Source of the DNA: Calothrix anomala FACHB-343
GTDB lineage: Bacteria > Cyanobacteriota > Cyanobacteriia > Cyanobacteriales > Nostocaceae
Reading direction: 5' to 3'
Assembly: GCF_014696435.1 (NCBI RefSeq)
Contig: NZ_JACJQG010000001.1
Coordinates: 1 to 64,000 of the forward strand
Length of the DNA stretch: 64,000 bases
Shown piece by piece: positions 34,301-43,228 of the stretch. Each line of letters begins with the position of its first letter. Position 1 is the stretch's first letter. A model generated the notes under the pieces. The model did no database searches, was not told the origin of the DNA, and saw only the letters and a list, made by a program, of their open reading frames with translations. Made by a program: the position numbers and the translations under genes.

Positions 34301-37290
34301 TGATTGGTAGTTCCTTAAGACATTGGTCTCATCCATTACATACAGCTAGCGAAGATTATCTATCATCCTATCAAGTCGGTTTAGCATCGAGTAATTTACA
34401 ATATGCCGCCTATGCCTTTGGGCATAATATGTATTGTCGCTTTTATCAAAGTATTCATCTCGAACAACTATTGACAGAAATTGCCGAATCTTTGGCTTTT
34501 AGTCAAAAATATAAAAATCAGTGGGCAATTGATTTGTTTATTGGCGGGCAAATTATTATCACTGAATTTATGGGGATAAAATTTGCAATTGACGAAGCTA
34601 ATTATTTAGAAGATTGCCGGACACATAAAAACTGGCAAGTAATTTGTATTTATAATATCCTCAAAAGCCAACTACTTTTAGTTTGCGAACAGCTAGAGGC
34701 TGCATTTAATTATAGCGAACAAGCCGAAGCTGAAATTATCAATGTTGCGCCCCAGGGATTATTACCATACGTACATCATTGTTTTATTCATGCACTTTTA
34801 CTGCTAGCCCGTTATCCCCAACTTACAGAAGCCGAAAAGCCTAATTGTTGGCAGAAAATTTGCCAATATCAACAACAATTAACAGTTTGGGCAGAAAATA
34901 ATCCGGGAAATTTTCTGCATCTGTGCTGTTTAGTGACAGCAGAAAGTTGTCGAGTTTCTGGGGATTTGTTAGCAGCAATAGATAATTACGATCGCGCTAT
35001 TACCCAAGCTAAAGCACATGAATGGTTGCAAGCAGAGGCTTTAGCCAATGAATTAGCAGCCAAATTCTACCTTAACTGGGGTAAAGATAAGATAGCGACA
35101 ACTTACATGCAAGAAGCTTACTACTGCTACGCCCGGTGGGGAGCCAAAGCCAAAACCGACGATTTAGAACAGCGCTATCCTGATTTACTCCGCCCGATTT
35201 TGCAGCAGGTAACGCCCATTTCCAACCCATTGGAAACCTTGGGGATGATTTACAATTCTCAGTTGTCAATTCATGCTTCTAGTGCCACTAGTGGTAATTC
35301 TAGTTCTAGTCTCAATCATCGGCTAGATTTGACTACTGTGCTGAAAGCTTCTCACAGTTTGGCGAGTAAAATTCAACTAGATGAATTAATTTGGCAACTA
35401 ACACAAATTATTCTCCAACATTCTGGGGGCGATCGCTGTGCCTTAATTTTACGCAACAATGATGCGGTATTTGAAGTGAAGGCTATTGTCACCCCCGAAA
35501 CCGCAGAACTTTGTTCTCAAACCCTAGAAGGTAATTCCAAAGTTCCTGTCAAGCTAATTCAGTACGTCAAAAATACCCAAGAAGTGGTGATGATTGACGA
35601 ACTCAAAACCGATTTACCGATAATTGATGAATATTTACAGCAGCAACTCCCAAAAAGTCTGCTATGCTTACCAATTCTCAATCACGGATATTTAATTGGC
35701 ATTTTGTATTTGCAGAATTCTACCACCAGTGGCGTATTTACGAGCGATCGCCTTCTCATTCTCAATTTTCTCTGTATTCAAGCGGCTATTTCTCTGGAAA
35801 ATGCGCGATTATATGAAAAATCTCAAAATTATGCCCAACAGTTAGAACAATCGCTGCAAATATTAGAAACCACTCAAAAGCAGCTAATGCAAGATGAACA
35901 AGCATTACAAAAACAAGCTTTAGCCTTGCTGCAACTGTCGCAAAGTCAAGCTATTAGTCAAGGAAATTTGAGTACAGCTTTCCGAGAATTAACAGAAATT
36001 ACTGCCCAAACTTTACAAATAGAACGGGTAAGTGTATGGCTATTTGATGAACAGCATACGAAAATTACTTGTGTAGATTTATGCCAACTTTCTTGTCTAG
36101 AACATTCACAAGGCTGGCAACTAAAAATAGCAGATTATCCTGCCTATTTCCTAGCAATTAAATCTCAACCAATTATCGCCGCAGATGATGCTTTAACCGA
36201 CCCCCGCACCTGTGAATTTAGGCATGGTTATCTAGATATGTTCAATATTTCATCTATGCTAGATGCTAGTTTTCAAGTAGATGGTAGCATCGGTGGCGTT
36301 ATTTGTTGCGAACAAGTGGGTGAAAAACGTAATTGGACTTCAGCCGAACAAAATTTTATTAGTTCAATTGCGAATTTAATCGCCCTCACCCTAGAATCTC
36401 ACCATCGACAACAAAAAACGCAACAACTCAAACAAGCACTTTTAGATTTAAATCAATCCCAATTGCAAATAGTTCAAAATGAAAAAATGGCATCTTTAGG
36501 TAATTTAGTTGCAGGTGTTGCCCATGAGGTAAATAATCCCATTGGTTTTTTAAATGGTAGTATTAATAACGCTCAAGATTATGTCAAAGACTTACTAGGA
36601 CATCTAGAACTATATCAACAACAATATCCTCAACCAAATACACCAATTCAAGACAACGCCGAAAATATTGATTTGGAATTTTTGATTGCAGATTTACCAA
36701 AACTTCTGGAAGCGATGAAGGGAGCAACCAACCGCATTAAATTGATTAGTCATAGTCTGCGTACCTTCTCCCGTGCTGATACCGATCGCAAAGTCATGGC
36801 TAATCTCCATGAAGGGATTGATAGCACCCTACTCATTTTAAAATATCGTCTCAAAGGTAACGAACACCGTCCGGCGATCGCTATCGAGCAAGAATATGGG
36901 GATATACCACTAATTGAATGCTTCCCCGGTCAATTAAATCAAGTATTTATGAATATTTTAGCCAACGCCATTGATATGTTTGATGAAATGGCTGCAACTC
37001 TCAGCTTTAATGAATTGCAAGCTCATCCTCAAAAAATTACTATCTCTACAGAAGCGATCGCCAACCAAGTTTACATTAAAATCCGCGATAACGGTAAAGG
37101 CATGAGTGCAGAAGTCCAAGCCAAAATCTTTGACCATTTATTTACGACTAAGGGAGTCGGTAAAGGTACGGGGTTAGGATTGGCGATCGCCCGACAACTG
37201 ATTGAAGAAAAACACGGCGGTAGCATAGAAGTTAATTCTGTTTTGGGAGAGGGAACAGAATTTGCGATCGCTATTCCCATCAAAGCTTAA
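31315..37290 (+). CDS. HstK-like hybrid Ser/Thr kinase - ATPase - GAF - GAF - histidine kinase
   Basis: A 1991-residue paralogue of the preceding gene, clearly homologous from the N-terminus through the first GAF domain. The kinase domain has HKDIKPANI (Asp134) and again DFS in place of DFG. Walker A GFSGIGKT lies at about 332-339 and Walker B is IFLDDLQWAD. A helical repeat region is followed by GAF1 (about 1337-1490) and a second GAF (about 1552-1700) where the neighbour has two PAS domains. The HisKA H-box is GVAHEVNNPIGF (His1737), and the HATPase has DNGKGM and GKGTGLGLAI. I prefer the ATG at 31315, preceded by AAGGGAT, because the 34 codons upstream are repeat-derived. Confidence 0.9.
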   Translation: MTTETYNPTIPGYQICSQIYAGARTKVYRAIRESDRVAVVIKLLACEFPHFQELVQFRHQYTITKSLQIPGILQPLALETYNNGYILVMADTGEISLREYIKIHDLSLREFFSIAIQLTNILHNLHHKRAIHKDIKPANILINPQTKQVQLIDFSIASLLPKETTEIKSPNVLEGTLAYISPEQTGRMNRGIDYRSDFYALGVTFYEILTGELPFNCEDPLELIHCHLAKQPNAIINPEIPPVMVNIVMKLLAKNAEDRYQSALGLKHDLETCLAQLKDTGEISNFQIAQRDICDRFLIPEKLYGRESEVNTLLQAFERVANGTSEMMLVAGFSGIGKTVIINEVHKPITRQKGYFIKGKFDQFNRNIPFSAFVQALRDLMGQLLSESDAKLKQWREQILAALGENAQVIVEVIPELEKIIGKQPPAAELSGNAAQNRFNLLFQNFIAVFTKKQHPLVIFLDDLQWADLASLQLIKLLMEDRQYLLLLGAYRHNEVSPTHPFSLMVEELHKSGKTVNIISLAPLTWNDTNQLVADTLHCATKRAHPLSELITAKTQGNPFFITQFLKALYEDGQITFNHYQWYWECDIAQIKALSLTDDVVEFIAQQLQKLPSETQNILKLAACIGNSFDLDTLAIVCEYSAADVASDLWTALQEGLIIPQSQLYKFYVNYQQPETNKRNIENVAYRFLHDRIQQAAYSLIAPAQKQATHFDIGTLLLEKLSPKEIEERIFEIVNHLNLGQTLISTISQKIELAKLNLLAGTKAKAATAYAGALKYITAGIELLPENCWERYDNLSLALFKERTEIEYLNGNFAQAESWLQQTLNRAKAPLEKAEVYNLAIVQYTLQAKYPEAIQAGREALALVNIHLPETDFERVRDAELAMIQDTLSDRTFSALLDLPIVTQPEQKMGIKLLISMGPPTYRSHQKLWSVICAKAVNLCLKYGNSPEIGYIYPAFGGLRGYALNNYQGTGELLDVTLKLMQVFNNKSAESVAYLMIGSSLRHWSHPLHTASEDYLSSYQVGLASSNLQYAAYAFGHNMYCRFYQSIHLEQLLTEIAESLAFSQKYKNQWAIDLFIGGQIIITEFMGIKFAIDEANYLEDCRTHKNWQVICIYNILKSQLLLVCEQLEAAFNYSEQAEAEIINVAPQGLLPYVHHCFIHALLLLARYPQLTEAEKPNCWQKICQYQQQLTVWAENNPGNFLHLCCLVTAESCRVSGDLLAAIDNYDRAITQAKAHEWLQAEALANELAAKFYLNWGKDKIATTYMQEAYYCYARWGAKAKTDDLEQRYPDLLRPILQQVTPISNPLETLGMIYNSQLSIHASSATSGNSSSSLNHRLDLTTVLKASHSLASKIQLDELIWQLTQIILQHSGGDRCALILRNNDAVFEVKAIVTPETAELCSQTLEGNSKVPVKLIQYVKNTQEVVMIDELKTDLPIIDEYLQQQLPKSLLCLPILNHGYLIGILYLQNSTTSGVFTSDRLLILNFLCIQAAISLENARLYEKSQNYAQQLEQSLQILETTQKQLMQDEQALQKQALALLQLSQSQAISQGNLSTAFRELTEITAQTLQIERVSVWLFDEQHTKITCVDLCQLSCLEHSQGWQLKIADYPAYFLAIKSQPIIAADDALTDPRTCEFRHGYLDMFNISSMLDASFQVDGSIGGVICCEQVGEKRNWTSAEQNFISSIANLIALTLESHHRQQKTQQLKQALLDLNQSQLQIVQNEKMASLGNLVAGVAHEVNNPIGFLNGSINNAQDYVKDLLGHLELYQQQYPQPNTPIQDNAENIDLEFLIADLPKLLEAMKGATNRIKLISHSLRTFSRADTDRKVMANLHEGIDSTLLILKYRLKGNEHRPAIAIEQEYGDIPLIECFPGQLNQVFMNILANAIDMFDEMAATLSFNELQAHPQKITISTEAIANQVYIKIRDNGKGMSAEVQAKIFDHLFTTKGVGKGTGLGLAIARQLIEEKHGGSIEVNSVLGEGTEFAIAIPIKA

Positions 37291-37297
37291 CTGCTAA

Positions 37298-37723
37298 TTA
37301 ATACACGTTAATTCGCCCATCACTGAGCATATTCAAAGCGCGATCGCCTGGGTTACGTTTCCCAGGCCGCAATTCCACTCGTAAGGTAGCAAAGTCCGGT
37401 TTAGAAATTGTCGCTTGTAGTGGTAATCCCATATCATCCCAGAAGGCTAGAGAAAGTTTTGGCTGAATCTCGTCACCTTGAAAAAATTGCAATTCCTGTC
37501 CCGGACGTAAGGGAATCGGATCGGTTCCTTGGAGCTTTTCCAGTTTGACTATCCCCAATGTTCTATTTACTACCTCTAAGCGGATAGATTGACCAGGGGT
37601 AAATTGAATTGGTTTCGGGCCGCATTTAGAAGCACAAGTTCCTGCTAAAGTGGAGCTAGGGTGATTAGTTGAGGTAACCAGAACAGTCACGGCAGCTAAG
37701 GCAACTGGCAGTAGTTTAGACAT
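37298..37723 (-). CDS. Secreted protein of unknown function
   Basis: A 141-residue protein with an N-terminal signal peptide (hydrophobic core about residues 4-17, cleavage plausibly near Ala27-Gly28). The mature part starts with TCASKCGPKPIQF, a possible disulphide pair, followed by a beta-rich region and a basic PGKRNPGDRAL segment. I do not recognise the family. It converges on the second hybrid kinase with only 7 bp between the stops. Confidence 0.6.
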   Translation of the reverse strand: MSKLLPVALAAVTVLVTSTNHPSSTLAGTCASKCGPKPIQFTPGQSIRLEVVNRTLGIVKLEKLQGTDPIPLRPGQELQFFQGDEIQPKLSLAFWDDMGLPLQATISKPDFATLRVELRPGKRNPGDRALNMLSDGRINVY

Positions 37724-38115
37724 AACACATAGTATAATTACGTGACTAAAATCATAATCCAGTAAACTGCTTTCAAGCCTCAGCAGATTTTCCCCAATTC
37801 ACAAAAAAATCCTTACCTAGCCCGAATCCGCCTTTGTATATTTTCGTTGGCTATTTAAATTTCCTACTGAATAAATGGGAATTATACAGGTAATACCAAT
37901 TCAAAATTCAAAATTCAAAATTCAAAATTCAAAAAGCCATATCTGGAAGGGTTTTCTGAGTTTAGATGCGTTGCTGAATTTTGGAGGATTGGTATAAGCA
38001 TCTGCTTTTGCAATCAAAAAAATTGCTATATTTGGCATTTTTTAGCGATTAAGGCTGAGAAATTAGCGAATTTTGATAACCATATATTTATCAGCTATTC
38101 CCACTTTTTGGAGCA
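37724..38115. other. Intergenic region between divergent genes, with repeats
   Basis: No gene seen. It separates the secreted-protein gene (-) and the five-GAF kinase (+), so both promoters should be here. About five units of the TTCAAAA heptamer lie at 37899-37935. GGAATTATACAGGTAATACC-type AT-rich tracts flank them, but I could not assign a promoter with confidence. Confidence 0.5.
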
Positions 38116-41100
38116 ATGGAACTCAATTCAACTTCTGCGGCAAATCAACATTTTATGTCAAATACTGACCTACAGGAACAACTAGAGCAACAAAAAGCTT
38201 TGGCTAGTGTGATTGTGCGCATTCGCGAATCTTTAGACTTAGAAACGATTTTTCAAACTACGGTAACATCTGTACTCCAATTGCTCAATGCCGATCGTGT
38301 TGCCGTTTTTCGCTTCGATAGTCAAAAAAATTTGGAAGGTGAATTTATTTGCGAAGAAGTTGCTTCTGGCTGGGAATCAGTTATCGCCGCTAAAGTTTAC
38401 GATCGCTGTTTTGGCGAAAAATTTGCGGTTCAATATCAACAAGGGCGAGTACAGGCGGTTGCTGATATTTTTGCAGCTGAACTGAGTAATTGTCATGTAG
38501 AGATTTTAAGTAAATTTCAAGTCCGCGCCAACTTAGTTGTTCCCCTGTTAAAAGATAAACAAGTGTGGGGTTTGCTGTGTATTCATCAGTGTAGCGAACC
38601 GCGTCAATGGAAAGAATCAGAAATTGAATTTATTCGCCAAATTGCTAATCATTTAACTGTTGCAATTCAACAAGCCCAGCATCTACAGGAAGTACAACTC
38701 CAAGCGACAAAATTAGCACAAGCAGCCCAGCGCGATCGCGTTATTGCTCAGATTGTCGATCAAATTCGTTCCCCGTTGGATATCGAAAGTATTTTTACTA
38801 TGACAACCCAAGCGATCCGGGAACTTCTCCAAGCTGACCGGGTTGCCGTTTTTCGCTTTAATGAAGACTGGACGGGTAACTTTGTTGCTGAATCATTTAC
38901 GGAAGGTTGGACGCCTTTGGTTGGTGTAGATACTGTGATTAGCGATACTTATTTACAGCAAAATCAAGGGGGACGCTACGCTCATAATCATACATTTACC
39001 GTCAATGATATTTATCAAGCAGGATTATCAGATTGTCACGTTATTTTATTAGAGCAATTTCAAGCTAAATCTTTCGCCACGGTTCCCATTCTTCAGGGCG
39101 AGCAATTATGGGGAGTGCTTGCAGCTTATCAAAATTCTACAACTAGAGAATGGCAATCTTATGAAGTCGAATCACTTATAAAAATTGGCACACAAATTGG
39201 CGTAGCCTTGCGCCACCATCAGTTACTACTGCAAGCTAAATATCAAGCAGAGCAACAACAAACTTTAACCAGCGTTATTACTCGCATTCGCGAATCTCTA
39301 GATTTAGATACTATCTTCCAAACTACAGTTAAAGAAGTGCGACAAATGTTGCAAGCCGACCGAGTCGCAATTTTTTGTTTCGAGCCGCAAAAAGGTTGGG
39401 AAGGAGAATTTATTTCTGAAGATGTTGCACCTAATTGGCTGCCAATTATCACCATTAAAGTTTACGACCACTGTTTTGGCAAACAGTTTGTCGAGCGCTA
39501 TCAACAAGGTAAAATTCAAGCTGTTGCAGATATTTATGATGGGGAAATGAGTCAATGTCATATCGATATTTTAGCAAAATTTCAAGTCCGTGCTAATTTA
39601 ATAGTACCGTTGCAAAAACGAGGGATTTTATGGGGGTTTTTGTGCGTCCATCAATGCAGTAATCCTCGCAACTGGCAAACTACTGAAATTGAATTTGTTA
39701 GCCAAGTTGCCGAGAATTTAGGCGTGGCTTTACAACATAACGAACTTTTAGTAGATGCAAGATACCAAGCAGAGCAACAAAAAACATTAACTAGCGTGAT
39801 TGCCAAAATCCGCGAGTCTTTAGATTTAGATAAAATTTTTCAAACTTCTGTTAAAGAAGTACGACAATTACTTAAAGCCAGCCGAGTAGCAATATTTAAA
39901 TTTGACCCTCAACAAGACTGGGAAGGAGAAGTTATCTATGAAGATATCGCTGCCGATTTGACTTCAGCAATTAAAGAAAAAGTTTACGATCGCTGTTTTA
40001 GCAACAAATTTGCACATCTGTATCTCCAAGGCAGAGTACATACAATTGCTGATATTTACGAAGGAGAATTAAAGAACTGCTATATGCAGATTTTGGAAAG
40101 ATTTCAAGTCCGCGCTAATATGGTCGCTCCTTTATTAAAGCAAGGCGAACTTTGGGGATTACTTTGTATTCATCAATGCGATGCACCTCGTTATTGGCAA
40201 CCTTCAGAAATTGAATTTGTCAATCAAATATCCGAGCAGTTAGGAGTAGCTTTAAAACAAGATTCTTATTTAAAGAAATTTCAAAATCAAGCCGCTCAAC
40301 TAGCAGAAGCTACCGAGCGCGATAAAGCAATGGAACGGCAAAAACTTCTAGCTGCAACCATTGATAAAATCCGTCAATCCCTCGATATTCAAACTATTTT
40401 TAAAACCACAACTCAAGCTGTACTAGAATTACTAGAAGTTGAGCGAGTTGCTATCTATCGGTTTAACTCTGATTGGAGCGGTAAATTTGTCGCAGATTCC
40501 TTTAAAGATGGTTGGAAACCCTTTATTCAAGCGCCAACAATACCAATAGAAAGTTTTGTGAATACAGATGATGATAACGAACTTCCACGCAACGAAACTT
40601 TTGTACCCATTCGCCAAGGCGAGCAATTATGGGGATTGTTAGTAGCTTATCAAAATTCCCAACCTCGCTATTGGAAAGATGAAGAAATTAATTTACTAGC
40701 TCAAGTAGGCGTACAATTAGGAATTGCTATTCAACAAGGGGAATTACTCGAACAAACTAAACGTCAAACCCTAGAATTGACTCAAGCTTTACAAGAATTA
40801 AAACAAACGCAATCGCGATTGATTCAGGGTGAAAAAATGGCTGGATTAGGACAACTCATTGCGGGAGTTGCCCATGAAATTAATAATCCTGTTACTTTTA
40901 TTTTTGGGAATCTGACTTATTTAAATGAATATATACAAGAATTAATTAAGGTTATTAATATTTATCGAGAGCATGATTTTTTACTGCCTGATATTCACAA
41001 TAAAATTGAGCAGCAAGAACTAGATTTTATTCTCCAAGATTTGCCAAAAACTATAGAATCCATGAATATTGGAACAGAACGAATTCATCAAATTGTCTTG

Positions 41101-41667
41101 TCACTGCGCAATTTTTCTCGTACAGATGAGGCTGGATTAAAATCAGTCGATATTCATGAAGGCTTGAATAGCACTTTACTAATATTAGCGCATAGATTTA
41201 AAAATAACTCAGAGCGACCAGCTATTAAACTTATCCAAGAATATGGCGATTTACCTTTAGTAGAATGCTATCCAGCACAACTTAATCAAGTGCTAATGAA
41301 TATTTTAAGTAACAGCATTGATGCCTTAGAAGATAAGTATCATGCTATCAAACAAAAGTATTTAGATTTATCAAAACCTTGTCCCGAAATTCCTTTAACG
41401 ATTTGGATTAGTACCCAGATAGTGAATCAACAAATTTTAATTAAAATAGCTGATGATGGTTTAGGAATTCCCGAAGAAGTGCGATCGCACATTTTTGAAC
41501 CCTTCTATACCACCAAGGAAGTTGGTAAAGGTACGGGATTAGGCTTATCTATTAGTCATCAAATCATCGTAGAAAAACATCAAGGTCAAATTCGCTGTGT
41601 CTCTAAACCAGATCAGGGAACAGAGTTTTTCATTGAAATTCCCATCAAACCATTGCAAAAAGTTTAA
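38116..41667 (+). CDS. Five-GAF histidine kinase with cyanobacteriochrome-like domains
   Basis: A 1183-residue soluble kinase with five GAF domains (about 22-190, 205-370, 378-545, 552-718 and 740-880), then HisKA (GVAHEINNPVTF, His920) and HATPase (DDGLGIPEEV, GKGTGLGLSI). The GAFs have the cyanobacteriochrome layout. GAF1, GAF2 and GAF3 keep the bilin-attaching Cys-His pair (126/127, 307/308 and 481/482). GAF1, GAF3 and GAF4 also carry the DXCF motif (Cys98, Cys453, Cys627), which supplies a second bilin-linking Cys in blue-sensing types. GAF4 has Cys-Tyr (655/656), and GAF5 lacks the Cys helix. Bilin binding is inferred. No response regulator gene is adjacent. Confidence 0.87.
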   Translation: MELNSTSAANQHFMSNTDLQEQLEQQKALASVIVRIRESLDLETIFQTTVTSVLQLLNADRVAVFRFDSQKNLEGEFICEEVASGWESVIAAKVYDRCFGEKFAVQYQQGRVQAVADIFAAELSNCHVEILSKFQVRANLVVPLLKDKQVWGLLCIHQCSEPRQWKESEIEFIRQIANHLTVAIQQAQHLQEVQLQATKLAQAAQRDRVIAQIVDQIRSPLDIESIFTMTTQAIRELLQADRVAVFRFNEDWTGNFVAESFTEGWTPLVGVDTVISDTYLQQNQGGRYAHNHTFTVNDIYQAGLSDCHVILLEQFQAKSFATVPILQGEQLWGVLAAYQNSTTREWQSYEVESLIKIGTQIGVALRHHQLLLQAKYQAEQQQTLTSVITRIRESLDLDTIFQTTVKEVRQMLQADRVAIFCFEPQKGWEGEFISEDVAPNWLPIITIKVYDHCFGKQFVERYQQGKIQAVADIYDGEMSQCHIDILAKFQVRANLIVPLQKRGILWGFLCVHQCSNPRNWQTTEIEFVSQVAENLGVALQHNELLVDARYQAEQQKTLTSVIAKIRESLDLDKIFQTSVKEVRQLLKASRVAIFKFDPQQDWEGEVIYEDIAADLTSAIKEKVYDRCFSNKFAHLYLQGRVHTIADIYEGELKNCYMQILERFQVRANMVAPLLKQGELWGLLCIHQCDAPRYWQPSEIEFVNQISEQLGVALKQDSYLKKFQNQAAQLAEATERDKAMERQKLLAATIDKIRQSLDIQTIFKTTTQAVLELLEVERVAIYRFNSDWSGKFVADSFKDGWKPFIQAPTIPIESFVNTDDDNELPRNETFVPIRQGEQLWGLLVAYQNSQPRYWKDEEINLLAQVGVQLGIAIQQGELLEQTKRQTLELTQALQELKQTQSRLIQGEKMAGLGQLIAGVAHEINNPVTFIFGNLTYLNEYIQELIKVINIYREHDFLLPDIHNKIEQQELDFILQDLPKTIESMNIGTERIHQIVLSLRNFSRTDEAGLKSVDIHEGLNSTLLILAHRFKNNSERPAIKLIQEYGDLPLVECYPAQLNQVLMNILSNSIDALEDKYHAIKQKYLDLSKPCPEIPLTIWISTQIVNQQILIKIADDGLGIPEEVRSHIFEPFYTTKEVGKGTGLGLSISHQIIVEKHQGQIRCVSKPDQGTEFFIEIPIKPLQKV

Positions 41668-41933
41668 TTGTTAATTGTTAATGGTCAATGGTCAATAGTC
41701 AATGGTCAATGCTCGGTAGGGGTGGGGTTTCCCCGCCCTTGTATGAGTTTTAATGTTATACCAATTTGAAAAAAGAATGCGACAGATACACAACCTCAAC
41801 GCCTTGTTCTGTCTGGATTCTTAATTTTGAATTTTGAATTTTGAATTTTGAATTGGTATTAGGTTTTAGATTGCAGTTTATGCACCCACCCGTAGAGACG
41901 CGATCGTGTACAATTGTGCAAAATTTACCCATC
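41666..41933. repeat. Intergenic repeat cluster between the five-GAF kinase and sbcD
   Basis: Two heptamer arrays: AATTGTT/AATGGTC units at 41666-41711 and ATTTTGA units at 41822-41854. Between them lies a GC-rich hairpin (GGTGGGGTTTCCCCGCC at about 41720). A single AGAGACGCGATCG unit lies at about 41894. No gene seen. Confidence 0.7.
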
Positions 41934-43187
41934 CTACTCCTGAGTTGCGCCTTCTAGCCAGACTTCCACATCATCAGCAAGTAGCTTCTGCGCAGCTTCT
42001 AGCATTGAGCCGGCGATATCTTTGAGATCTTCGCGATTACTTAAGTAAGTTTTCAATGCTTCAAATGGATCAATGCTACTACTTGCACTCAGTTCGGGAA
42101 TGCGGGGTCTAGCCAACTGACTGACTAATTCTGGTTGAATAGTATAGGTATGAGCAGAACTTAAAGCATCATGCAGGGAAGAGTTATCAATAGCATCTAA
42201 TTGTTCGGAACGAAGTTTATAAATTAACCGGACTACCGCATCTTGAATATCATATTTTGCGATCGCTTTAATTAATGCTGCTTGCGGATCTTCTGCTTTC
42301 GATAAATCTACCTCAATTGTGCGGAAAGTCCGCACGGGTAAAGGACAAAACTCCCAATCTGCTTTACCCGGCGCTAATTCTACAATTACATAACCCTTAG
42401 CTTCTTTTTCTTCGCTAAAATCCACCCGCTCAATACTTCCGGGATATATCACCGGGGGATTATTAGATTTATTCAGATTTTGATGTTTATGCACATGTCC
42501 CAGGGCGACATAATCAAAACAAGGTCTGGTTAATAAAGATAACGGGAGAGTAAAACCTTTCCCTACAGCTAACAAACGTTCGGCTCCCAAAGTTGCATTG
42601 TCAGCCATCAAATGTGCTAACAGTACAGTAGGTACATCCGGATCGAGACGGCGAATTTCTGCTTCTAAAACAACTTGTAACCGATCAGTTAACAGTTGAT
42701 TGACTTCTGCAATTGATAAACCTTCAGTTTCTTGGCGCGTCATTAACGTGGAACGTGTCAGCCAAGGTAGAGTAATGACTTGCACTTTCCCATTGCGGGT
42801 TTGGATATTGTGGGTAGTTAAAGTATCGCCTACCACAAAACCCCGCACTCCCAAGGTGCGGTAAATATTTAAACTCGCGCCTCCCAACCCTTGAGAATGT
42901 TGGTCATGATTTCCCACCAACAGCACCGTCGGAATCTCTGCATCCACCAGACGGCGAAATTGGCTAGCAAAAGCTTCTTGTACATAAGGCGGTGGAGTCG
43001 CATCGGGAAAAGCATCACCACCAAATATGACTAAATCTACCGGATCTGCGATCGCGCGGTCAATACATAAAGACAAAGTATTGACAAAATCCTCCAATCG
43101 TGTATTCAACCCTGTTGTGGGATTAATACGTCCGTGGGAGAAGCTACTCCCCATATGGATATCTGAGAGATGGAGGATTTTGATCAT
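41934..43187 (-). CDS. sbcD: SbcD-like (Mre11-type) DNA repair exonuclease
   Basis: A 417-residue calcineurin-like metallophosphoesterase of the SbcD/Mre11 family, the nuclease that works with the SbcC/Rad50 ATPase on DNA ends and hairpins. All metal-site motifs are visible: LSDIHMGS, FGGDAFPD, VGNHDQHS, LLAHLMADN and LGHVHKHQN. The C-terminal capping and partner-binding part extends to residue 417, the usual SbcD length. No sbcC lies next to it in this window. ATG start at 43187. Confidence 0.87.
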   Translation of the reverse strand: MIKILHLSDIHMGSSFSHGRINPTTGLNTRLEDFVNTLSLCIDRAIADPVDLVIFGGDAFPDATPPPYVQEAFASQFRRLVDAEIPTVLLVGNHDQHSQGLGGASLNIYRTLGVRGFVVGDTLTTHNIQTRNGKVQVITLPWLTRSTLMTRQETEGLSIAEVNQLLTDRLQVVLEAEIRRLDPDVPTVLLAHLMADNATLGAERLLAVGKGFTLPLSLLTRPCFDYVALGHVHKHQNLNKSNNPPVIYPGSIERVDFSEEKEAKGYVIVELAPGKADWEFCPLPVRTFRTIEVDLSKAEDPQAALIKAIAKYDIQDAVVRLIYKLRSEQLDAIDNSSLHDALSSAHTYTIQPELVSQLARPRIPELSASSSIDPFEALKTYLSNREDLKDIAGSMLEAAQKLLADDVEVWLEGATQE

Positions 43188-43190
43188 AAT

Positions 43191-43228
43191 TAGTTAGTTG
43201 TCAGTTGTCAGTTGTCAGTTGTCAGTGG
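43191..43228. repeat. Heptanucleotide tandem repeat array
   Basis: About five units of GTTGTCA between sbcD and the broken four-helix-bundle gene, just reaching the stop codon of the latter. Confidence 0.8.
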
